Below, one piece after another: positions 1-9,010 of a DNA stretch of 64,000 nucleotides. Position numbers and translations under genes: made by a program. The notes beneath the pieces were generated by a model. It was not told the DNA's origin. It saw nothing but the letters and a program-made list of their open reading frames with translations, and searched no databases. Location: assembly GCA_026008535.1 (NCBI GenBank), contig BRKX01000006.1, forward strand, positions 42,954,664-43,018,663. The letters are read 5' to 3'. This DNA is from Perilla frutescens. Taxonomy: Eukaryota > Streptophyta > Magnoliopsida > Lamiales > Lamiaceae. Position 1 is the first letter of the stretch; each line of letters begins with the position of its first letter.

Positions 1-1246
1 TGGATGTCAAGACAACTTTCCTGAATGGAAGTCTTGAAGAAAACATTCTTATGAAGCAACCAGAGGGATTCATTGCTAAGGGCCAAAAGCACTTAGTCTG
101 CAAGCTTAAGAGATCCATTTATGGACTTAAGCAAGCATCGCGGTCTTGGAACATCCGGTTTGATGAGGTCATCCAGTTATATGGATTCGTCCAAAGCCCG
201 GATGAGAGCTGTGTATACAAGAAGAGTGATGGAAATGTGGTGGCATTTCTAGTACTGTATGTTGATGATATTTTGCTTATTGGAAAAAATAAGAAGGTAT
301 TATCGAACATAAGAGTATGGTTGTCCAAGCAGTTCGATATGAAGGATTTAGGAGAAGCTGGACACGTTCTTGGCATCAAAATCATTCGAGATCACTAGAA
401 AAGGATGTTGTGCCTATCCCAAGCGACCTATATCGATACAGTGCTAGCTAGGTTTATCATGCAAGATTCCAAGAAAGGTTTTATACCTTTTAGGCATGGA
501 ATACATCTATCAAAGGATATGTGTCCCAAAACACAGACTGAGATAGATGAGATGAAAGGGGTTCCATACGCTCGGCTATGGGAAGCCTCATGTATGCTAT
601 GCTATGCACTAGGCCTAATATATGCTATGTGGTTGACATGGTGAGCAGATATCAGTGTAACCCTGGAAAAGGACACTGGACTGCAGTAAAGAATATTCTC
701 AAGTACCTGAAAAGGACTAGAGATTATATGCTGGTATACTGCAGTGAAAACCTTGTTCTTTTGGGTTATACGGACTTAGATTTCCAAGCCAATAAAGAAC
801 AAAGTAAATCTACCTCGAGCTATGTGTGTACCTTGGGAGGCGGAGCCATTGCATGGAGGAGCATCAAGCAGAAATGCATTGCTGACTCCACCATAGAAGC
901 TGAATATGTAGCTGCCTCTGAGGCTGCAAAGGAAGCTGTCTGGCTCTGGAGCTTCTTGTTGGACTTGAGTGTGGTTCCTGATTTGCCTAGGAGTATCACG
1001 ATATATTGTGATAACTCGGATGCAGTGGCAAATTCGAAGGAACCCAGAGCCCATAAGGCAAGTAAACACATAGAGAGAAAGTATCATCTTATACGAGAAA
1101 TCGTTAAGAGAGGAGATGTTGCAGTGGTCAAGATTGCATCGGAGGACAACCTGGCTGATCCATTCATGAAGAGCCTGCCGGCTAAGACCTTTGATGGTCA
1201 CATGGAGAAAATGGGAGTGAGATACAGACCCGGGATTACGTTTTGA
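1..1246 (+). pseudogene. Copia-1 pol remnant: reverse transcriptase and RNase H
   Basis: RT copies element RNA into DNA and RNase H removes the RNA strand; both act in cytoplasmic virus-like particles. The sequence begins at the conserved DVKTTFLNG block, followed by RSIYGLKQASRSWN and the catalytic YVDD at about 259-270. RNase H shows ADSTIEAEYVAASEAAKEAVW and the terminal NLADPFMKSLPAK. The frame has a TAG at 396-398 and a frameshift near 575-590, where it passes from the first frame to that of 578-1246. The natural end is the TGA at 1244-1246. The catalytic YVDD is intact although the gene is broken. Confidence 0.92.
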
Positions 1247-1309
1247 GATTTGTAATAGTTTGAGAGTTTGCCTATTTTGTTCTATACTTAAAAGATATGT
1301 TTTAAGTAT

Positions 1310-1319
1310 AAGTGGGAGA
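1310..1319 (+). other. Polypurine tract of Copia-1
   Basis: Sequence AAGTGGGAGA directly precedes the LTR, the usual place for the plus-strand primer. The same motif precedes the LTRs of Copia-2 (4955-4965, reversed) and H (53421-53430). Confidence 0.8.
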
Positions 1320-1320
1320 T

Positions 1321-2537
1321 TATTAGGATTGTATACTGAAAGCTTGTCTTTGTATACTGTTAACAATGTTTTTTTATGATATAGATTGATTATTATTATT
1401 GCAGTCACTGTTTGTGCATCTATTTACTTTGCTATTCGTTAATAGATGCATGTTTCCTTATACTTACATTGTAGATGATATGGTGTGGGTAAACACAAGG
1501 TAAAGATCATATGATCGGATTTCTTGCAAAGTGTTAAAAGGCTGGCAGTTTAGATGGTCCTGAACCAACCATTCTAGACTGCAGAATAATCTGATAGTTA
1601 GTTTATCTTGACTAACTGATTATTCTGATACAGTTACTTATGTATTGAGGAGGATCGTGACAGGATACTATTCTCAGTTCTGACCCTAAAGGGAGAGAAT
1701 AAAGATCCACAAAGTTCGGGTTCTTAAGCCTTGCACAGTGGCGGACATGTGTGTCTTAAGATTATTACTTTGATTTATCAATGGGTGAGATTCTTGATAG
1801 AGTCAATAATCTCGATATCTTGGGCAGTAACATATTCACACATATGGGTCATGCACTGTGTTAGGTCACCATGTCCTGGTGTGCTAGGTTGATGATGTCC
1901 CCTTGAGTAAACACAAGTACATGTGAAACCCTGCAGGTGGAATTTATTCCGTACATGGTAAAGCTTGTGTGGTACTGCTCTAGGAATGGAAGAATTAATT
2001 AATTATAGCTGTCAGAGCTTACATAATTAATTAATGGATATTATATCTTAAACATTGGGAATGGCTGGACTAAAGAAGAATGTATTGAGTACAAATGCAT
2101 TAAATTGGTAGGTAAGTGTTATTTCTTTAGTGGAATAAAAATAACACTTAATTTATTTAATTATATCCTAGGTATTGCAATATCTAAATTAGTGGGCCAA
2201 TTTAATATTCTTCTAGATCCCTACTGTAGCCCAAATAATATCTTACTGGACTGTGGGAATGGAATAAGTGGAGAGGCCCAAACCCATCAGGGTTGGGAGT
2301 CATAATTCATGCTTCCCTCTATATTTAAAGAGGGAGGAGGCATGATTTTCATAACACACGATCAGCCCCTCTGTATCACACTTAATTCTCTAGGTTATCC
2401 ATACAGTTTAGTAGCTTGTAGCCCACTCTACATCTAAACGGGTATCAGGAATATAGTAGAAAATTAAGGGTATCTCTGCAGCCTTGGTGTGGTTCGAACC
2501 TAGTGGAGGAAAGGTGAAGTTCGAAAAAACCCCAACA
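1321..2537 (+). repeat. 3' LTR of Copia-1 (about 1217 bp)
   Basis: Starts directly after the polypurine tract with TATTAGGATTGTATACTG, where related LTRs start TGTTGG, so the terminal TG has become TA. It ends CCCCAACA at 2537. It aligns along its length with the Copia-2 LTR (7966-9010): the start, the stretch on TATACT/ATGATATAGATT, a block of AATTAATTAATTA runs near 2000 and the 3' end. It contains a TATA box in an inverted repeat at 2314-2335. The first five flanking bases are TTCCA; the partner target-site copy is outside the window. Confidence 0.9.
2314..2335 (+). promoter_or_regulatory. TATA box inside an inverted repeat (Copia-1 LTR)
   Basis: Arms TCCCTCT (2314-2320) and AGAGGGA (2329-2335) are perfectly complementary and enclose the AT-rich loop ATATTTAA. 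The Copia-2 LTR has a different but also perfectly paired stem at the homologous place. The motif position fits a core promoter, but no start site is known. Confidence 0.6.
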
Positions 2538-2956
2538 TTCCATTCATAGAATCAAGAGAAGTATTAAACAACCATTCAAATGAAGACTCGATTTCATCAA
2601 CATGAAGGCCAAATCAAACAGAACATTCTTCTTATGGCGATTTATCAGAACAAAAGATGCACAAACTAAATCGTACCTATTTGTATTATATGTAGTGTCA
2701 ACCGACATAATATCACCAAAATATTCATAATCAACCAAAGATCTATCATTTCGAAAAAAAAATTCAGAACCATGTCATCATCATCCACTTGTACATTCCA
2801 ATAAAAGTTGAATTCTTTATTTGACTTATTTATAAAATATCAACTCAAAGTAGAAGCATCACCATTTTCAACTTGTGTATGTCTTTTCAAGCGATCAAGA
2901 TAATTATATGCAACTTTTCTATTAAATCATAAATATTTGGCCCTTGCTTTTTCGGC
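2538..2956 (-). pseudogene. FAR1/FHY3-related (MULE-derived) protein fragment
   Basis: On the - strand this encodes a stretch typical of the FAR1-related family, transcription factors derived from Mutator-like transposases. Visible in order are KVAYNYLDRLKRHTQ, then NFYWNVQVDDDDMVLNFFF, then YEYFGDIMSVDTTYNTNRYD, then INRHKKNVLFDLAFM and, after a 1-base frame change, DEIESSFEWLFNTSLDSM. The DTTY region is the start of the MULE transposase core. There is a TGA/TAA-type break near 2830 and a frameshift near 2600. It is cut by Copia-1 at 2538 and by the gypsy LTR near 2957. It could equally be a decayed MULE transposase; the FAR1-type spacing favours the domesticated family. Confidence 0.75.
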
Positions 2957-3203
2957 GTGTATTAAAAGTGTTTTGAAAATCTAAGTCATTTTAAAAAAAA
3001 ATGGTGTTAAAAATGTCCGGGAGTCGTTTGAGATAAGGAGGATGATTTTGGCACGCCGTGCGCCCGCAGGGCCGTGCGCGCCCACGGGGCTGGCGAGAGA
3101 CGCGCGCCCGCGAGGGCTGCGCACTCACGGGGAGCGTTGGCCGAGAGAGAGGTTCCGCGGTCGTGGGGGCTGTGCGGTCGCGTGGGTTCGGGGATTTTCT
3201 ACC

Positions 3204-3211
3204 TATAAATA
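3204..3211 (+). promoter_or_regulatory. TATA box of the solo gypsy LTR
   Basis: TATAAATA follows directly on a roughly 140-bp GC-rich, CpG-dense block (about 3050-3190) and lies about 250 bp from the inferred LTR start. Unlike the TATA boxes of the copia LTRs here, it is not flanked by an inverted repeat. Confidence 0.5.
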
Positions 3212-4341
3212 CAACACTTGTTCATTTCTTCCTCATTTCTTTCAATCAAGAGGGGGCGATTTTCTCCTCTTTTCTCTCTCAAAATTCTTCAACTTCTGAA
3301 GTGTAATCCATCATCATCCATCAACAAAGGTAACCTCTACACCTCTCCTTCATGGGATTAAACACCCTTTTCTTGTTGTTTTGGAAACTAGGGTTTGTTA
3401 CCCAAATTTGAGGATTCTCGATTTTGTTGATTTTCTTGCTTTGATATCTTGAACATATGATTTATTTATCTCCTTGAAGCTATATGTGAAGTTATATCAA
3501 ATTCCTATGGTTCTTTGAAGCTAGGGTTTAGAGTTTTTGCCCTAATTTCCCCTTATTTTGTTGATGTGGTATGGAGGTGTTGTGTTTGTTTTTTGGAGTT
3601 GAATTTCAAGTATGTTAGAGCCCTAGGGTGAAGGTGTTTGTATTTGAAATGTTGGGTCTAAAGGATTTAAAATGAGTTATGAGCATGTGGTATAAATGTG
3701 TGCCCGTAACGTGTTCGATCAAATGCTTCAAAGAGTTTTAATGCGTATTTTGAGTCCAAAATCGTAGTGTGAGCTTGTATATCCATGATTGTGTATATGG
3801 ATATGTTTGAAGACCTTAAAGTAAAGTAAAGCATGAGTTTGGTCTAAAGCATGCTTTAATTAAATAACTCGACGTCTAAAATGAAAGATGATTGAAAAGG
3901 GTGCTAGGTGACGTGTTGGAGCTCGAGGAGGACAACTTGTGCAAGGCCAAGAAGTATTTCAAAGGTTGAGAGTTTCAAAAGTGTCTCATAAGGTGGGGTA
4001 ACTCTAAATTGGGAACACACGTAATGTTATAGTTATTGTTGTGCTCTGATTGTATAAATATGAAGGGTCTTCGGACCGGTGAATGAAAGAGATCCTTCGG
4101 GGTCGACAAAGAGACCTTTCGGGGCAGAGATCCTTTGTGATCGAATATAGACCTGTTAATGTCCTCCCTGGGGGTAGTATGTCTACGAGCATCCCTACAG
4201 GGCCAAAGATGTTCATTAACGGGGGCATCATGATGTTTAGACCCTACGGGGTTGAGACTAGTCTCCACAAAGTAAAGAAAAGTCCATATGTTATATTTTT
4301 CACTTGTGCAATTAGCTATAACTGTTTTCAGTGTTCCCCAC

Positions 4342-4363
4342 TGAGTATGTTGTTAAATACTCA
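4342..4363. other. Conserved stem-loop in gypsy LTR
   Basis: TGAGTAT (4342-4348) and ATACTCA (4357-4363) pair perfectly over 7 bp around an 8-base loop. The F LTR has TGAGTAC and GTACTCA around a 4-base loop at 37167-37184, in the same flanking context (CCCAC before; a run up to TTTTCAG or TTTCAG after). The changed base pair is compensated. Confidence 0.65.
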
Positions 4364-4899
4364 CTCCATTCATTCAATGAATTTCAGGTTGAGGAGTCGG
4401 AGCCCGAGTAGGAGCGTTGTGAACACAAGAGAACCCCACAAGCTTGTGTTTATCTTTTGCATGCTCTTCTTTTGATAATACTCATATTATTATTGTTATT
4501 ATTACATTGATCACTATTTTTGCTTATGATCAATGATTATTGGGGATGGGAATAGCCCGATCTTTTGTAGGTTATCATGTATATAACTTGATATTGTGCA
4601 ACAATTTAAAGGCGGGTCGTTCGACCTTGGAGCCTATTACGTATGAAGTATGTTGTTGACCCTATACTTTGTATGTTGATTTAGGATGTTAGACGGGCGG
4701 GTTATGACAACCTATGAGCCCGATAAGTTAGACGATTGCATGCTAATTCGCTAAAAATTTTACGTTTAGAATTATGACGTCATGCCTAGTCATGCTTTTT
4801 GACCTAAGCTTCCGCTCATTTTATTATAAGCACACAAAAATATATAAGTCTATTGTATGTTAAGTGATGTGGCCAAACGGAGTAGTTTGGGGCGTTACA

Positions 4900-4954
4900 T
4901 CATACCATCAGAAAAGTATACAAAGATATGTTCTTCCAGTATATAGAACCAACA
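4900..4954 (-). repeat. Truncated 3' LTR of Copia-2
   Basis: Reverse strand begins TGTTGGTTCTATATACTGG and matches the first 55 bp of the Copia-2 5' LTR (9010-8956) with only a few differences. It stops at the TTACA end of the gypsy LTR. The adjoining CTCCCACTT (4956-4965) is the reversed polypurine tract. Confidence 0.85.
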
Positions 4955-5031
4955 ATCTCCCACTTATACTCGAAGCATGTCTTTCAAGCATAATAAGTAA
5001 TTGGCTAACTCTCAAATCAAAACTATACAAC

Positions 5032-6494
5032 TCAAATTGCGCCTCCAGGTCTGCAACTCACTTCCATTTTCTCCACATGACCATCAAAAGTCTTAGCTGG
5101 AAGGCTCTTCGTGAATGGATCAGCTAGATTGTCCTCCGATGCAATCTTGACCACCGCCACGCCCCCTCTCTTAATGATTTCTCGTATAAGATAGTACTTC
5201 CTTTCTATGTGTTTACTTGCCTTATGGGCTCTGGGTCCCTTCGAATTTGCCACTGCACTAGAGTTATCACAGTATATCGTGATGCTCTTAGGTAAATCAG
5301 GAACCATGCTCAAGTCCAATAGGAAGCTCCGGAGCCAGATAGCTTCTTTTGTAGCCTCAGAAGCAACTATATATTCAGCTTTCATGGTAGAGTTAGCAAT
5401 GCATTTCTGCTTGGTGCTTCTCCATGCAACAGCTCCATCTCCTAATGTAAACACATAGCCTGAGGTAGACTTACTCTGATCATTATCAGATTGAATATCT
5501 GAGTCCGTGTAACCCAAATGTACTAGACTATTAGAGCGATATACCAGCATATAATCTCGAGTCCTTTTCAGGTACTTGAGAATATTCTTACCATGCCAAT
5601 AACACAGTAGATATCAGGCCTCATGCATATAATATCATACATCAAACTTCCCATAGCCGAAGCGTATAGGACTTTATTCATCTCATATATTTCAAACTGT
5701 GTTTGGGGATACATTGCCTTGGATAGATGAATTCCATGCTTGAAAGGTATAAAACATTTCTTGGAATCTTGCATGCTAAACCTAGCCAGCACTGTATCGA
5801 TATAAGTCATCTGGGATAGACATAGCATCCTTTTCTGGAAATCTCGATTGATCTTGATGCTAAAGACATGTCCGGCTTCTCCCAGATCTTTCATATCGAA
5901 CTGCTTGGACAACCACACCCTTAACTTTGATAATGACTTCTTATTGTTTCCAATAAGCAAGATATCATCAACATACAGTATGAGAAAAACCATCACGTTT
6001 TCATCACATTTCTTGTACACATAGCTCTCATCCGGACTTTGCACGAATCCATATGACTGGATAACCTCATCAAAATGGATATTCCAAGATCTTGACGCCT
6101 GCTTAAGTCCATAGATGGATCTCTTAAGCTTGAAAACTAAGTGCTTTTGGTCTTTAGCAATGAAACCCTCTAGTTGCCTCATGTGGATGTTTTCCTCAAG
6201 ACTTCCATTCAGGAAAGCTGTCTTGACATCCATCTGCTAAATCTCATAATCCAAATAAGTGGCAATCGATAAGAGAATCTGGATTGACTTAAGCATGGCT
6301 ATTGGCGAAAAGGTTTCCTCATAATCGATCCCTTCTTTCTGAGTGTACCCTTTCACCACAAGTCTTGCTTTAAAGGTTTCAACCTTCCTATCAGGTCCTC
6401 TCTTTCGTTTGTAGACCCACTTGTACCCAATGGGTTTTACCCCATCTTGTGGTTCTACAAGCCTCCCAGATTTGATTGTGATCCATAGATCCAA
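5032..6494 (-). pseudogene. Copia-2 pol: reverse transcriptase and RNase H
   Basis: Starts at VEPQDGVKPIGYKWVYK and reads through KARLVVKGYTQKEGIDYEET, DVKTAFLNGSLEEN, RSIYGLKQASRSWN, catalytic YVDD (about 5958-5969) and RNase H with ANSTMKAEY and NLADPFTKSLPAK. The Trp codon before QMDVKT has become a stop (TAG, 6234-6236). At 5551-5567 the block that reads SRYQCNPGKGHWTAV in Copia-1 is deleted with a frameshift. The end at 5032 is the natural one. The catalytic residues of RT survive, but the frame does not. Confidence 0.92.
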
Positions 6495-6732
6495 TCTTAG
6501 ATTTCATTGCAGATTTCCAAGAATCTGTATCCTTGTCTTAGACCGCTTTGTCATAGGTCCTGGGATCCAATTCATTGAGTCCTTCAGGAAAATCCGAAGA
6601 TTCACTCAAACCTATGAATCTATCACGTTGGCGTACATCCCTTCCACTGTGATGAGGCAGTTCTTGTTTATCTGTTACACGTTGTGCAGTGTCTTGTGGT
6701 ACCTCTTCTTGTTCTACTGGTGTAAGATTCGA
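6495..6732 (-). pseudogene. Copia-2 integrase-RT linker, degraded
   Basis: This stretch joins the integrase tail to the RT start of Copia-2. On the - strand it is rich in Glu, Ser and Thr codons and interrupted by stops, as expected for the variable linker of copia polyproteins. No domain can be recognised. Confidence 0.5.
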
Positions 6733-7310
6733 TCATTCCCCTCTCAGCTCCTCAAAGATAATTTGACTCATTTGTTTGTGGTTTATGACATAGTCTTCTT
6801 CTAAGAATCGAGCATTTGTGCTAACAATGATCTTCTGATCCTTAGGACTATAAAATAGACCACCTTTAGTTCCTCTAGGATATCCAACAAACAACCTCAC
6901 ATCAGTACGAGGTGCCAAATTATCAGCTTCCTTATCCAACACGTGTGTTAGGTTACCCCAAATCCAAACATGTCCTAAACTGGGCTTTCGTTTAGTCCAA
7001 AGTTCTGTGGGCGTAGAAGAAACTGATTTTGATGGAACCAAGTTAGGAATATAGGCTACTGTTTCTAGGGCATATCACCAGAACGAAATAGGTAACTCTG
7101 AATAGCTCATCATTGATCTAACCATCTCTAACAAGGTTATATTCCTTCTTTCCACAACGCCATTCTGCTGTGGCATTCCCGGCGCAGTTAAATGGGATAT
7201 AATCCCATTCTCTGCTAGGTAGTCCTTAAATTCGCTTGAGAGGTACTCGTCCCCACGATCAGAACACAGTGACTTGATATTTTTACCTATACGTTTCTCC
7301 GCTTCCGCCT
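6733..7310 (-). pseudogene. Copia-2 integrase, catalytic core C-half and tail
   Basis: Integrase inserts element DNA into the host chromosome. The fragment shows SLCSDRGDEYLSSEFKDYL, containing the second Asp of the D,D35E triad, followed by PGMPQQNGVVERRN with the catalytic Glu. Then comes the conserved tail: KRKPSLGHVWIWG, RLFVGYPRGTKGGLFY and STNARFLEEDYV. The zinc-binding domain and first Asp are missing because the sequence changes abruptly at about 7310 to non-coding AT-rich DNA. One TAG interrupts the frame near 7075. Confidence 0.88.
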
Positions 7311-7951
7311 TAATATTTTATTTTCAACTTTTATGTATACCAGAATTATGAAACTTTGTGATATATATCAAAAATATCATATCTAATTCTTAAACACATA
7401 ATTTTCAAAACACCTAATTAAATAAATCTGGAAATTTGATTTTTATCAAAAACTTCTCCAAATTAATTTATTATGATCGAAAATTAATCAACAAAAATTA
7501 GGGAATTAAATACATTAAAATTACCTAAAGTTAACACCATATATTTTGACCCTACATGATATATAAATCTGGAAATTTAATCTTAATTAAATTCTTCTCC
7601 AAATTATTCTAACATGATCGAAAATACCATAGCACAAATTAAGAAAATTAAAACACCAAAGTTTCGAAAACTTTGGAACCATAATTTTCAAACACTTATC
7701 AAGTTAAATCTGAAAATTTTGATACATCAAAAAACTATTCCAAATCTAATTAGATTAGGACCGAAAATTATCCTAGGTTACAAAACAAGAATTTTCAAAT
7801 TAACATAAAAATTCATCCAAGTTTTGTACAACATAAAAATCGAAATACATGAACATTAAATCTGAAAATTTAAAGATCATAAATTTATCAACAAATTTAA
7901 CATGTAATTCAAATTTATGCTAGGATTAAAACTAGAACACTGCCAAAACCC
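7311..7951. repeat. AT-rich leader with ~141-bp degenerate tandem repeats
   Basis: Between the truncated integrase and the primer-binding site lies AT-rich DNA with no open frame of note. The block AAATCTGGAAATTT, later TTCTCCAAATTA, later ATGATCGAAAAT recurs at about 7424, 7565, 7706 and, weaker, 7858, giving spacings of 141, 141 and 152 bp. This is the untranslated leader of Copia-2 that in an intact element would run up to gag. Confidence 0.7.
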
Positions 7952-7963
7952 GCTCTGATACCA
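7952..7963 (-). other. Primer-binding site of Copia-2
   Basis: Reverse strand TGGTATCAGAGC, complementary to the 3' end of plant initiator tRNA-Met, two bases from the LTR end. It marks 7966-9010 as the 5' LTR and fixes the - orientation. Confidence 0.9.
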
Positions 7964-7965
7964 AT

Positions 7966-9010
7966 TGTTGGAGTTTTTCGAATTAAACCACCATATAATC
8001 TATATGGTTGTTCTTTAATCATAATATAATGTATTCATATTTTATGCAACACATATGTTTTAATTAACCAAATTCAATTAAACATGCAAATCGATTTTTT
8101 GATTCTACTGAAAACAGAAACATAGATAATCGAAAAACGACTTACAATTGAACGTCAGGTTGAGTATAAGATTAAAGGTCTAATCTTGCTGTTGAGAGTA
8201 CAATGATCGGTGCCCCCTTGCTCAAGCAATTCGACTCCTCAATTTCTGCTGTATTCCCGGACTCTATCTAAATTCAGGGTGGACAAAAATCTACTAGATA
8301 ATTATGGAATTAGTGGAGATAAAGAGATAACTGAGGGGCTGATATGTGTGTGTATATTTTTGATCCCCACCTCCTTATTTATAAGGAGGTGGTTGAAAAT
8401 ACAATGTCCCAACCCTACTGAGTTTGGGCATCAATCTCCTTTTCTATCTCCAGTCCATTAAAGTCATATTGGGCTATAACAGGGATCCATAAAAATATTA
8501 AATTGGCTCATTAATTTATTTAATTGCTAATATCCAATAAACTTAGGATGTTATTAAATAAATTAAATATTAATTTTATTCCACTAAAGAAGTAATACTG
8601 ACCTACCAATTTAATACACATTTATGAATATGGTTTCTCCTTTAGTTCAGCCATTCCTCTTGTTTAAGATCTAATGCTCATTAATTAATTATGTAAGCCT
8701 CTGACAGCTATAATTAATTAATATCTAGATACTTGAGTAGTACCACACAAGCATTATCACGTACGGAATAAATTCCACTTGCAGGACCATCTAAGTCGTG
8801 ACCCTTTTAACACAATACAAGGATGTGATGATATGATCTTATTGTGTGTTTACCCACACCAAATCATTTACAGTGTAAGTATATTAAATATGTATAAACA
8901 GTTATATAATAATGTAAATGCAAACACTGTCTGCAATAAGATTTAATCTATATCATCATATCATCAGAAAAGTATACAAAGATATGTTCTTCCAGTATAC
9001 AAAACCAACA
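7966..9010 (-). repeat. 5' LTR of Copia-2 (1045 bp)
   Basis: Reverse strand starts TGTTGGTTTTGTATACTGG (9010) and ends AAAAACTCCAACA (7966), proper TG...CA ends. The start matches the truncated 3' LTR at 4900-4954. The central part matches the Copia-1 LTR, including the AATTAATTAATTA block near 8680-8720 and a TATA region inside a 26-bp palindrome (8367-8392). Confidence 0.92.
8367..8392 (-). promoter_or_regulatory. TATA box at the centre of a 26-bp perfect palindrome
   Basis: CCACCTCCTTAT (8367-8378) and ATAAGGAGGTGG (8381-8392) are perfect inverted repeats around TT. The TATAAATAA core-promoter motif of the - strand is formed by the palindrome centre. The position matches the Copia-1 motif at 2314-2335. 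Confidence 0.7.

Larger units (their letters stand above)
1..2537 (+). mobile_element. Copia-1: 3' part of a Ty1/copia retrotransposon
   Basis: The window opens inside a reverse transcriptase gene on the + strand and continues through RNase H, a polypurine tract and one complete LTR. Everything 5' of RT lies outside the window. The element ends at 2537 against a FAR1-like fragment, so it was inserted into that sequence. Its protein and LTR are closely related to Copia-2 (4900-9010, opposite strand), and its LTR is more distantly related to H (53432-54670). I do not assign a copia lineage. Confidence 0.93.
2958..4899 (+). repeat. Probable solo LTR of a Ty3/gypsy element
   Basis: No coding sequence. 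It ends GGGGCGTTACA at 4899, the usual end of Tekay-type LTRs, and begins at a degenerate TGTATTAAAAGTG where FAR1 homology stops. A GC-rich block (3050-3190) precedes a TATA box (3204-3211). The 3' part shares with the F LTR the order 'CCCACTGAGTA, TACTCA, TTTCAGGTTGAG' (4337-4395 against 37162-37220), so the two are related. The right flank is the interior of the Copia-2 LTR. The left boundary is inferred only; no target-site duplication can be shown. Confidence 0.6.
4900..9010 (-). mobile_element. Copia-2: Ty1/copia retrotransposon, gag deleted, 3' LTR truncated
   Basis: Read on the - strand: 5' LTR (9010-7966), primer-binding site (7963-7952), AT-rich leader with repeats, the second half of integrase (7310-6733), RT and RNase H (6494-5032), polypurine tract (4965-4955) and the first 55 bp of the 3' LTR, cut at 4900 by the gypsy LTR. 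Gag, protease and the first part of integrase are missing. At 9011 it abuts a Sirevirus-like LTR that lacks its first ~530 bp, so Copia-2 probably inserted into that LTR and later lost its left side. Confidence 0.92.

Noticed and set aside
776..1408. Long - strand open frame opposite the Copia-1 RNase H
   Set aside because: It lies antisense to a well-supported RNase H and its translation has no recognisable content; a mirror of the coding strand.
3042..3306. Two overlapping GC-rich open frames
   Set aside because: They coincide with a CpG-rich promoter block of a gypsy LTR and are Arg/Pro-rich because of base composition.
4083..4475. 130-codon + frame in the solo gypsy LTR
   Set aside because: No domain, overlaps the conserved LTR stem-loop, and a competing - strand frame is of similar length.
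5207..5458. + strand open frame opposite Copia-2 RNase H
   Set aside because: Antisense to RNase H; a near-identical mirror frame occurs opposite Copia-1 at 820-1071, as expected for related coding strands.
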